Shown piece by piece: positions 1 to 5,337 of a stretch of 12,217 nucleotides of DNA. The position numbers and the translations under genes were made by a program. Source of the stretch: Planctomycetes bacterium GWF2_50_10 (GTDB taxonomy: Bacteria > Planctomycetota > Phycisphaerae > Sedimentisphaerales > GWF2-50-10); NCBI GenBank assembly GCA_001824635.1, contig MHYB01000054.1, positions 7,210 to 19,426 on the forward strand, in the 5' to 3' direction. The notes below the pieces were generated by a model, which was not told the origin of the DNA, searched no databases, and saw only the letters and a list, made by a program, of their open reading frames with translations. The first letter of the stretch is position 1, and each line of letters begins with the position of its first letter.

Positions 1-29
1 ATCGCAATTTAATAACTCTTTTTTTTAAT

Positions 30-34
30 GGAGG
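30..34 (+). promoter_or_regulatory. Ribosome binding site deciding the start at 40
   Basis: GGAGG lies 5 nt upstream of ATG 40 and overlaps the alternative ATG at 28, so the shorter form beginning MKKW, with an intact signal peptide, is the likely product. Confidence 0.75.
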
Positions 35-39
35 TATGT

Positions 40-498
40 ATGAAAAAGTGGACGTTGGTACTGGCGGTTTGTGTGCTGGTGGGCGGATGCGTCGGCTGCG
101 ACAAGGAGGATGTCGCCAAAGCTATTTCACAGACACAGCAGAAGGCGGAGGATTTCAAAGAGCAGGCGGCAGATCCAAACAGCGGTTTCAACAAGGCCGT
201 CGATACTGTCGGCGATGGCGCAAAAACAGGCAATGACCTGATAAGTTCACCTTTGGGTGTGCTTATACCAGAGCCTTACCGTACGGGGGCATTGCTTGTT
301 TGCGGTCTTGTTGCAGGCACAGCGGCCTGGTGGCAAAGAAGCCGAAAGAACCTGGCCGTAAAAACGCTTGGAGCTACTGTCAATGCGATAGAAAGTAGCG
401 GCGCGGGCGGTTCGATAAAGCCGGTTGTCAAAGCCAATCTTATCCAGCAAAATGTATATGTTCCGGGCAAGACGCTGATAATGTCGGTCAAAAAGTAG
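40..498 (+). CDS. Putative phage lipoprotein with internal membrane segment
   Basis: The 152-residue product starts MKKWTLVLAV, with a short basic N-terminus, a hydrophobic stretch and then VGGC at about residues 14-17, an acceptable lipobox, so it is probably a lipoprotein. A second hydrophobic segment (about residues 83-99, rich in L, V, A and G, followed by WWQRSRK) looks like a transmembrane helix, giving a possible two-anchor topology. The region between the anchors is polar and probably helical. An in-frame ATG at 28 is rejected because GGAGG (30-34) sits 5 nt before the ATG at 40. It is the last gene of a rightward unit, converges on the recombinase gene and is followed by an intrinsic terminator. 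Proteins of this shape are found near the end of phage late operons. A lysis or spanin-like role is possible but unproven, and I do not recognise a named family. Confidence 0.75.
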   Translation: MKKWTLVLAVCVLVGGCVGCDKEDVAKAISQTQQKAEDFKEQAADPNSGFNKAVDTVGDGAKTGNDLISSPLGVLIPEPYRTGALLVCGLVAGTAAWWQRSRKNLAVKTLGATVNAIESSGAGGSIKPVVKANLIQQNVYVPGKTLIMSVKK

Positions 499-537
499 CC
501 ACAGATACAACAGATTTGGGATGATTTACAGATTTGG
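499..537 (+). repeat. Interspersed CCACAGAT-type repeat, copy A
   Basis: The sequence starts immediately after the TAG stop at 496-498 with CCACAGATACAACAGATT and continues with a degenerate second unit (GATTTACAGATTTGG). It belongs to the same family as the copies at 7738, 8869 and 9939. It separates the stop codon from the terminator hairpin. Confidence 0.7.
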
Positions 538-562
538 AAGGCACTTGAAAAAGTGCCTTTTT
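538..562 (+). terminator. Rho-independent terminator
   Basis: A perfect 9-bp stem, AAGGCACTT (538-546) with AAGTGCCTT (551-559), is closed by a GAAA tetraloop and ends in a T run (558-562). The T run is only on the plus-strand side, so it terminates the lipoprotein transcript. The last T of the run is also the first base of the recombinase stop codon (TCA on the plus strand, 562-564). The same hairpin would form at the 3' end of the opposing transcript but lacks a U tract there. Confidence 0.85.
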
Positions 563-1236
563 CATTTGTGCCGCTCAAGTATTCGTTTGATAGTTCCGTG
601 ATGCCATTTACGATTTCGGCACGGGATGCCATCGGATTTAAGCTGGCGGCAAATCCGGCAATAGCCGTAGCCTTTGTTTTTGAGTTCAATGATGTAGTGG
701 ATATTGGCTTGTTCGGTTGGATCGGCGACAAGGCGTTTGTGGTTATCTGGGTCGCGCACACAACCGTAAGGTGTTTTGTCGCTCATTCGTCTGCCTGCTG
801 CCTGATGTCGGAGCATGGCGGCTTTGGTTCGGGCGGCGATGACTTTTCTTTCATATTCGGCAAGGGCCTGCAATATCCTGCGTACAAGTTCATCTTCGGG
901 ACTATCCTGCCAAGTACCTTCGCCGCTGATGGAAATTATCTTTGCGCCGTGTTTTTTAACGGCCTCCTCGATTATGTACGAGAGATACACGCTTCTGGCA
1001 AGGCGGTCGAGGCGATAGACTACAAGCACACAATCACGGGCCAGTGCCTCGATAGCGTTCCATAAGCCGGGCCTGTCCTCTTCATCGCCGGATAGCACCT
1101 TGTCATCGAATTCCCCGATGATCTCATAGCCTTGCCTTGTACAATATGCCCGGCAAAGTTCAAGCTGGGTTTCGATTGATTCGCATTGCTCGTGATTGCG
1201 CCGGGGGCTAAATCGCGCATAAATAACGGCCTTCAT
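562..1236 (-). CDS. Small serine recombinase (resolvase/invertase family)
   Basis: The 224-residue protein opens MKAVIYARFS, with the conserved YARxS signature, so the nucleophile is Ser10 and Arg8 is an active-site arginine. YRLDRLAR at 74-81 carries further catalytic arginines. A long helix follows (about 115-150, including AEYERKVIAARTK), the usual dimerisation E-helix. PYG at 156-158 and the remaining 65 residues look like a shortened 'Recombinase' DNA-binding domain. Large serine integrases usually exceed 450 residues with a zinc ribbon and coiled coil, and those are missing here, so this is closer to a compact resolvase or invertase. It is last in the leftward operon, 9 nt after the upstream gene, and its AGGA ribosome site overlaps that gene's stop. 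It could serve integration, dimer resolution or DNA inversion; the sequence does not decide. No att site or invertible segment was found. Confidence 0.92.
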   Translation of the reverse strand: MKAVIYARFSPRRNHEQCESIETQLELCRAYCTRQGYEIIGEFDDKVLSGDEEDRPGLWNAIEALARDCVLVVYRLDRLARSVYLSYIIEEAVKKHGAKIISISGEGTWQDSPEDELVRRILQALAEYERKVIAARTKAAMLRHQAAGRRMSDKTPYGCVRDPDNHKRLVADPTEQANIHYIIELKNKGYGYCRICRQLKSDGIPCRNRKWHHGTIKRILERHK

Positions 1237-1245
1237 TGTTTAGTC

Positions 1246-1521
1246 CTAAAATAATTCCAGTTGTTTATTGGTGAGAGCTTCAAACTCTAATCTTGCCTGA
1301 CGCTGCCATAAACGAACGCCGATAGGCTCGCCATTAGCACAGTAATAAAAATATGAGGCGTGTGTGCCATCACTGCGGACGATATGTGGAAAGCCGTTGA
1401 GCATCAGCCATTTGGCTGGATAGCCTTCGTAGAATTTGCGGTGCGATAGATGTTCACTTGGCCAGTGGGCCTTTGCCTCTTCGAGCGTAAGGGGTTTGCC
1501 TGCGTACATATCGGTATTCAT
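1246..1521 (-). CDS. Unknown 91-aa protein with C-terminal sliding-clamp-binding motif
   Basis: I do not recognise a family for this 91-residue protein. It has an aromatic-rich centre (HRKFYEGYPAKWLMLNGFPHIV, given here only by its key residues W38, F44 and H46, then Y57-Y60) and no membrane segment or signal peptide. The notable feature is the extreme C-terminus, NKQLELF, which matches the consensus of bacterial beta-clamp-binding peptides (QL[S/D]LF). A free C-terminal position is the usual one for such tags. Its ATG overlaps the stop of the AAA+ gene as ATGA, so translation is probably coupled and the two products made together. Because the neighbour is clamp-loader-like, a role at the host sliding clamp (tethering, hijack or inhibition) is my inference. 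The start has GGAG about 10 nt upstream within the preceding gene. Confidence 0.8.
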   Translation of the reverse strand: MNTDMYAGKPLTLEEAKAHWPSEHLSHRKFYEGYPAKWLMLNGFPHIVRSDGTHASYFYYCANGEPIGVRLWQRQARLEFEALTNKQLELF

Positions 1522-2159
1522 TCTAGCATTTCTCCGGCCTCTATGGACTGCAATACCGCGCGCATGTTGTTGCGGTGTTTTTGGACAAGGGTTAAATAGG
1601 CGGCTATGGGCTTGCCGTCAAGATTTTCTTTTTGTGCTATTTCCATTGCCCTTTGCGCAAAGGCCTTGGCCAGATCGCGGCGGGCCAGTTCTATCTGTAT
1701 GCAGCGGGATAATAATGGCGCGGTATCTTCCTGCTCTGCAAATAACAGTTCCTGTCCTTCGACTGTCGTAGTAAAAATTATTGCGGCATGGCTTGGCAAT
1801 CTATCGAGCATGACAAGCAGTTGCCTGATAGCAGTTTTATTTAATCCATGCGCCTCATTGATTATCACAACCCTGCCATTCTTTTGGCCCAAGCCAAATA
1901 CGGCAAGCGATTGCTCTATATCGCGCAGCTTCGCAGCGGATAAGTCGGTAGCGTCGAGTTCTTCAATGTACATAGGCTCTGCTAGTTGAGAGCCTAAGAG
2001 CCTTGCAATGGTCGTCTTGCCGGTTCCGCTTTGCCCGCTGATCCAGTAGGCCCTTGCCCCAAGCCCACGTTTGGCAAGTGCCTTGATTTTAGCAGCGGCC
2101 TTGTCCTGGCCCACGAGTTCATCGAAATTCTTCGGTCTGTACTGTTCGTGTAACTGCAT
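1518..2159 (-). CDS. Minimal clamp-loader-like AAA+ ATPase (DnaX/RFC-type)
   Basis: The 213-residue protein starts with EQYRPKNFDELVGQ (5-18), the typical N-terminal motif of DnaX and RFC subunits. It contains Walker A GQSGTGKTT (42-50), Walker B VVIINEAH (97-104), a sensor-1 threonine run (130-132), the SRC arginine-finger motif (151-153) and a sensor-2-like NMRAVL (198-203). So the AAA+ core and lid are complete. Missing are the collar domain that lets real clamp loaders assemble as pentamers, and the zinc-binding cysteines of bacterial DnaX. Bacterial DnaX has DE in Walker B, whereas here it is NE (Asn101). There is also a longer acidic loop (VEGQELLFAEQED) before SRC. It is second in the leftward operon, with RBS GGGAG in the 13-nt gap from the first gene, and overlaps the QLELF gene. 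The likely role is phage replication or remodelling of the host clamp machinery. Confidence 0.9.
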   Translation of the reverse strand: MQLHEQYRPKNFDELVGQDKAAAKIKALAKRGLGARAYWISGQSGTGKTTIARLLGSQLAEPMYIEELDATDLSAAKLRDIEQSLAVFGLGQKNGRVVIINEAHGLNKTAIRQLLVMLDRLPSHAAIIFTTTVEGQELLFAEQEDTAPLLSRCIQIELARRDLAKAFAQRAMEIAQKENLDGKPIAAYLTLVQKHRNNMRAVLQSIEAGEMLE

Positions 2160-2172
2160 TTATAAACTCCCA

Positions 2173-2466
2173 TTAAAATTGTTCATCTTCAGTTGCATCG
2201 CCGAAGCAATTCTCAATATCGCAGACGATGGTTCTCTTGAGGACTACGTTTGTGCTCTTGCCTGTCGATGAATTGCGAGTTACTATCTCCCACAACTCAA
2301 CTGCGGCGTTATGCAGTGCCAGTTCGACCTTGTGGGCATCACACAGCGAGACTTTGAGCAGGATAAAATCGCCTGCTCCCTTGAGCGGCCTGATGCACAC
2401 ATCCGCATCGTGTAATACCTCGATTGCTTTTTGAACATCTGTCGATTTGATTTTATAGAGCGGCAT
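2173..2466 (-). CDS. Hypothetical protein, first gene of leftward operon
   Basis: This 97-residue protein is unrecognised. It is a small soluble alpha/beta-looking protein (MPLYKIKSTDVQKAIEVL..., with alternating hydrophobic strands such as FILLKVSL and VELWEIVT) and has no clear DNA-binding helix-turn-helix, zinc site or membrane segment. The C-terminus is acidic (ATEDEQF). AGGAAA lies about 5 nt before the ATG, and the promoter at 2501-2529 directs its transcription with a leader of only about 30 nt. It stands 13 nt before the AAA+ ATPase gene and is surely co-transcribed with it. Being first behind a dyad-controlled promoter, it could be a regulator or a partner of the ATPase, but nothing in the protein shows which. 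Confidence 0.75.
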   Translation of the reverse strand: MPLYKIKSTDVQKAIEVLHDADVCIRPLKGAGDFILLKVSLCDAHKVELALHNAAVELWEIVTRNSSTGKSTNVVLKRTIVCDIENCFGDATEDEQF

Positions 2467-2500
2467 AAATTTCCTTTCGATTGAATTGGTTGATACGCAT

Positions 2501-2529
2501 AAGATAACATTGTTGAGCTACAATGTCAA
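2501..2529 (-). promoter_or_regulatory. Sigma70-type promoter of the leftward operon
   Basis: On the minus strand, TTGACA (plus coordinates 2524-2529) is followed by a 17-bp spacer and TATCTT (2501-2506). The -35 box is perfect, the spacing is ideal, and the -10 matches 4 of 6. Predicted initiation is near 2494, about 28 nt before the ATG at 2466. Confidence 0.75.
2507..2526. promoter_or_regulatory. Candidate operator dyad inside the promoter
   Basis: A perfect inverted repeat ACATTGT, 6 nt, ACAATGT occupies the whole spacer between the -35 and -10 boxes and clips the -35. A dimeric repressor bound here would block RNA polymerase. No repressor gene is recognisable inside the window. Confidence 0.6.
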
Positions 2530-2573
2530 TGATAATGTGAAGAGTAATATACATTTGTTTTCGTTGCGGCAAG

Positions 2574-2601
2574 TTGTCCACATACTCACATATTTTCCAC
2601 A
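2574..2601. promoter_or_regulatory. Pair of DnaA-box-like sites
   Basis: TTGTCCACA (2574-2582) is one base off the DnaA consensus TT(A/T)TNCACA, and TTTTCCACA (2593-2601) matches it fully. They are in the same orientation, 19 bp apart, beside an AT-rich stretch. Nine-mers of this degeneracy can arise by chance, so the evidence is the pairing and the context. Confidence 0.45.
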
Positions 2602-2670
2602 TCACTTTGCTTGCATCGCAATCTTTGCAACGCCGCCAAACACGCCCGACTTAGGCCGAGCCGATGGCTA

Positions 2671-2686
2671 CGCGCGCGCACGCGCG
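2671..2686. repeat. Alternating pyrimidine-purine tract with hairpin potential
   Basis: The 16-base run CGCGCGCGCACGCGCG alternates strictly between pyrimidine and purine (Z-DNA-prone) and can fold as a 6-bp CG stem with a CGCA loop. It stands out from the AT-richer surroundings. Confidence 0.6.
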
Positions 2687-2753
2687 AGGGAAGGCATCTT
2701 CAACATGGCTCGATAAGGCACTGGTTGGCGGATGATGGCACGTTATTGCACAA

Positions 2754-2808
2754 TTGTTTAGGCATTGTTTGGGGCTTGTTTGGACGTGTTATAGGCGTAT
2801 TTGGCGCA
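2754..2808 (+). repeat. 11-bp iteron-like direct repeats
   Basis: TTGTTT recurs at 2754, 2765 and 2776, exactly 11 bp apart, as TTGTTTAGGCA, TTGTTTGGGGC and TTGTTTGGACG. Two weaker units continue the phase (TGTTATAGGCG at 2787 and TATTTGGCGCA at 2798). About one helical turn per unit fits cooperative protein binding. Confidence 0.6.
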
Positions 2809-2828
2809 GTGCGTTCCCACTGCGCCAA
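2801..2828. repeat. Perfect 11-bp inverted repeat / hairpin
   Basis: TTGGCGCAGTG (2801-2811) pairs with CACTGCGCCAA (2818-2828) across a 6-nt loop, CGTTCC. Neither strand has a T run after the stem, so it is not a normal intrinsic terminator. Its left arm overlaps the last iteron-like unit, suggesting an origin or operator structure. Confidence 0.7.
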
Positions 2829-3021
2829 AAAGATAACGCAAACACACGCACATCAAGCCCTGCCAAAACTGCCGAGCAAAAACAAAAAGCATTCTTTTCC
2901 CAGCCGCACCAAAATCTTTACCACGCCCCCGGCCCCCTTGCCATCGCCACCACCACTTATCTCAAAAATCGCCAGTGCATTTTAGACTTGCGACCTTTTA
3001 GCTCCTGTATTGCATGTACAT

Positions 3022-3049
3022 TTATCAACACTAAACCTTGCACTATGAA
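3022..3049 (+). promoter_or_regulatory. Weak candidate promoter for the rightward head operon
   Basis: TTATCA (3022-3027) and TATGAA (3044-3049) are 16 bp apart, each matching 4 of 6 consensus bases, with initiation expected about 25 nt before ATG 3081. It is the best candidate I found, but it is weak. A phage-specific late promoter could look quite different. Confidence 0.3.
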
Positions 3050-3080
3050 TTTTTGCCGAATACAACAAATCGAGGACAGC

Positions 3081-3602
3081 ATGGAAAGCAGGGATGAACT
3101 TAAAAAGCGATTGACGGATGAGGGACGCTGGGAGGCGTTTAAGGCCAGACGTGATGAACTTAAATCGCAAGGCCTTTTGCCCAGGCAAGCATGGGAGCAG
3201 GCACGAAATGAGTTTGACAGTCAAACAAAGCAAGATGACAAAATCGAAAGCGCTGGCAGCGGTAATTCTTCTAGCGACATTAAGCCTGTTTTGCAAGGCG
3301 GTTCTCTCAAGCCACGGCGCGGCAGTATCACAAAAGATTTTGAGTGGGTGTACTGGCATATCGGCGATGAGTGCGCAACCGCCGAAGATGCCCCAAGTTC
3401 AAGCGCGTGGTGGATGCTGGAGCGTGTGCGGAGCAACCCCACAGTGCAGATCGAGTTTATCAGGACGCTTCTCCAGCGATTGCGTCCCGACAAGAACGAG
3501 AGTGAGTCGGAGCGGTTCAATGACGACGGCAGAGCACAACTTGGTCTTATCGAGCGGGTCAGGGCAGCCAGCAAGAACGCCGTACTATCACCTGGTGCCT
3601 AA
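3081..3602 (+). CDS. Putative terminase small subunit
   Basis: The 173-residue protein lies directly upstream of, and overlaps, the large terminase gene, the usual place for the DNA-recognition subunit. The N-terminal half is charged and helical (MESRDELKKRL...AFKARRDELKSQG...QAWEQARNEF), then comes a polar linker rich in G and S (about 60-85), and then a conserved-looking block (DFEWVYWHIGDE...SSSAWWMLERVRSNP) ending in basic helices (about 88-150). No classical helix-turn-helix is obvious, so the assignment rests mainly on position. ATG 3081 has GAGG 5 nt upstream. The open frame extends further back to 2754 and has another ATG at 3045, but those upstream residues fall in the non-coding control region and have no ribosome site. 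The last 83 nt overlap TerL in another frame. Confidence 0.6.
   Translation: MESRDELKKRLTDEGRWEAFKARRDELKSQGLLPRQAWEQARNEFDSQTKQDDKIESAGSGNSSSDIKPVLQGGSLKPRRGSITKDFEWVYWHIGDECATAEDAPSSSAWWMLERVRSNPTVQIEFIRTLLQRLRPDKNESESERFNDDGRAQLGLIERVRAASKNAVLSPGA
3509..3512 (+). promoter_or_regulatory. Ribosome binding site deciding the TerL start
   Basis: GGAG lies 7 nt before ATG 3520, inside the preceding gene. No comparable site precedes the later in-frame ATG at 3610, so 3520 is preferred. Confidence 0.6.
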
Positions 3603-5334
3603 AGACTTCATGGCCAATCTCCAGTTCCGCCAGGAGATGATAACACTTGGCTGTGAGGACATAGAGAACGCCCGCGAATTGTGGATCATGTGCGCAAGAG
3701 ACCCTCTTTTTTACATCAATACCTTTGTCTGGACTTATGACCCCCGCAAAGAGCCGTCCGCACTTCCGATGATAACCTACGACTATCAAGATGAGGGGAT
3801 TATCGAGGTGCTTTCGGCCATCGGTAAATACGATCTTCTCTCTGAAAAGAGCCGCGACATGGGTTTGTCGTGGATTTATATAATCTGCACCGAGTGGTGC
3901 TGGCATTTCAAAGATTTGCAGTCATTTTTGTACGTCTCGCGCGTACAAGACCTTGTTGACAAGACCGAAGACCCGGACTGCCTGATGTGGAAAGTGGATT
4001 TTATCCACAAAAATCAGCCCCGCTGGTTACTGCCCGCCATTAACCGCAACAAACTGCACATTTACAATATCGACAACGGCTCTACCATCGACGGCGCATC
4101 GACAACGGGAGAAGTAGGCCGAGGCGGACGGCGCACGGCGATACTTCTGGATGAATTTGCGTCCGTACCGGAAGGACACGCCGTATTATCGGCGACGCGC
4201 GATACTACAAGGTGCAGGTTATTCAATTCCACGCCCAAAGGTATCGGCACCGCATTCTACGACATCAAGCAGACCGGCATTAAAAAACTACGTTTCCATT
4301 GGTCGAGCCATCCTGAGAAGAAACGAGGCCTCTATTGCTGTGATAACGGTAAACTTGTTATTCTCGACGAAGGCTACGGCTTCAAATCGGACTACCCCTT
4401 CATCCTCGACGGCAAGATACGCTCACCCTGGTACGATGGCGAGTGCCTCCGAGCCGCTCATCCGATGGAGATAGCGCAGGAGCTTGATATTGATTATCTT
4501 GGCAGCGATTTTCAGTTCTTCGATATTACAGTAATTGACCGCCTATGTGCTGAAACTGTGCGCCCAGCCTACCACAGCGGCGAAATTCAATTTGCCGAAG
4601 ATCTGGCCCTGCCGGAATTTCTGGAAATAGCCGGGGGCAGGCTTTCACTTTGGATTCACCCCTGTATTGACGGCCATATAAGCGACGATATTGTGTGTAT
4701 TCTTGCCGTCGATACCGCTACCGGCACAGGTTCAAGCAACTCATGTATCAGCGTCGGCAACAAACGCACTTGTGAAAAGATCGCCGAATTTGCCTCCGCA
4801 ACGATCAAACCTCACGAACTTGCACGCTATGCGGTCGCAATGGCCAGATTCTTCAACAGCGGTTTTATGATCTGGGAGGCCAACGGGCCGGGGCGTATTT
4901 TCGGAGATACGGTTATCGAGCTTGGCTACCGCAATATCTATTATCGGGCCAACGATAAGAGTATCTCCAAAAAGGTGTCTGATGTGCCGGGCTGGTACTC
5001 GACAAGAGATACCAAACTTGCGCTATTGGGCGATTACCGCAAAGCTCTCTCCACCGGCGAATTTATCAACAGATCATACCCCGCTCTTCGAGAGTGCAGG
5101 GAGTACATCTTTACCCAATCAGGCACGGTCGAACACGCCCGCAGCATAAATACCATCGACCCGACGGGCGCAAGGGAGAATCACGGCGACCGCTGTATAG
5201 CCGACGCTCTGCTTTACAAGGGCATGAAATCAATATCCACACTAAGGCAGGAGACGGTGGATGTGCCTGCCGGCTGCCTGATGGCCAGGAGGCAGGAAAT
5301 TGAACGCAAACGCAAAGAAGCTAATTACTGGTAA
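3520..5334 (+). CDS. terL: Phage terminase large subunit (packaging ATPase and nuclease)
   Basis: The 604-residue protein is the DNA-packaging motor that pumps DNA through the portal and cuts the concatemer. ATPase part: an atypical Walker A EKSRDMGLSW (109-118), Walker B ILLDEF (208-213, Asp211 and Glu212) and coupling motif FNSTPKG (235-241). Nuclease part: an RNase H-like centre with AVDTATG (Asp398), WEANGPG (Glu453) and HGDRCIADAL (Asp557 and Asp562). Length and motif order suit TerL. The open frame extends upstream to 3118, but that part is a shadow of the small-subunit gene and would create a spurious hydrophobic segment; GGAG before ATG 3520 supports the shorter form. The first about 30 residues could also be dispensable, with a start at 3610. 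The portal gene begins 3 nt after its stop. Confidence 0.95.
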   Translation: MTTAEHNLVLSSGSGQPARTPYYHLVPKDFMANLQFRQEMITLGCEDIENARELWIMCARDPLFYINTFVWTYDPRKEPSALPMITYDYQDEGIIEVLSAIGKYDLLSEKSRDMGLSWIYIICTEWCWHFKDLQSFLYVSRVQDLVDKTEDPDCLMWKVDFIHKNQPRWLLPAINRNKLHIYNIDNGSTIDGASTTGEVGRGGRRTAILLDEFASVPEGHAVLSATRDTTRCRLFNSTPKGIGTAFYDIKQTGIKKLRFHWSSHPEKKRGLYCCDNGKLVILDEGYGFKSDYPFILDGKIRSPWYDGECLRAAHPMEIAQELDIDYLGSDFQFFDITVIDRLCAETVRPAYHSGEIQFAEDLALPEFLEIAGGRLSLWIHPCIDGHISDDIVCILAVDTATGTGSSNSCISVGNKRTCEKIAEFASATIKPHELARYAVAMARFFNSGFMIWEANGPGRIFGDTVIELGYRNIYYRANDKSISKKVSDVPGWYSTRDTKLALLGDYRKALSTGEFINRSYPALRECREYIFTQSGTVEHARSINTIDPTGARENHGDRCIADALLYKGMKSISTLRQETVDVPAGCLMARRQEIERKRKEANYW

Positions 5335-5337
5335 GAA

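Larger units (their letters stand above)
2467..3080. other. 614-bp divergent non-coding region, origin- or control-like
   Basis: No convincing gene is seen here; the open frames have low-complexity composition and no ribosome sites. From left to right the region holds the leftward promoter and operator, an AT-rich stretch (about 2500-2570), two DnaA-box-like 9-mers (2574, 2593), a CG-alternating tract (2671-2686), 11-bp-phased TTGTTT repeats (2754-2808), a perfect hairpin (2801-2828), a pyrimidine-rich stretch (about 2925-2965) and a weak rightward promoter (3022-3049). The combination resembles a phage replication origin sitting between divergent operons. Confidence 0.5.

Noticed and set aside
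499..537. CCACAGAT repeats as a CRISPR array
   Set aside because: The repeats are short, degenerate and scattered after stop codons, with no regular spacers and no cas genes.
553..1065. 170-aa plus-strand frame opposite the recombinase
   Set aside because: It is antisense to a gene with clear catalytic motifs, and its start falls in the terminator hairpin.
2630..2720. tRNA-like GC-rich fold
   Set aside because: No cloverleaf with anticodon and T-loop (GTTCRAAT-like) elements could be found.
2801..2828. Hairpin as an intrinsic terminator
   Set aside because: Neither strand has a T run after the stem (the plus strand continues with A's), so an origin or operator structure is a better reading.
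2486..2985. Two small plus-strand frames in the divergent region (2486-2716 and 2611-2985)
   Set aside because: They have low-complexity, H/P/R-rich translations, no ribosome sites, and overlap promoter, iteron and hairpin elements.
2754..3080. Upstream extension of the small terminase frame
   Set aside because: It starts with TTG inside the iteron repeats, covers low-complexity non-coding sequence and has no ribosome site; ATG 3081 has GAGG upstream.
3118..3519. Upstream extension of the TerL reading frame (would add 134 residues including a hydrophobic segment)
   Set aside because: It lies entirely in the shadow of the small-subunit gene, has no terminase similarity, and a good ribosome site precedes ATG 3520.
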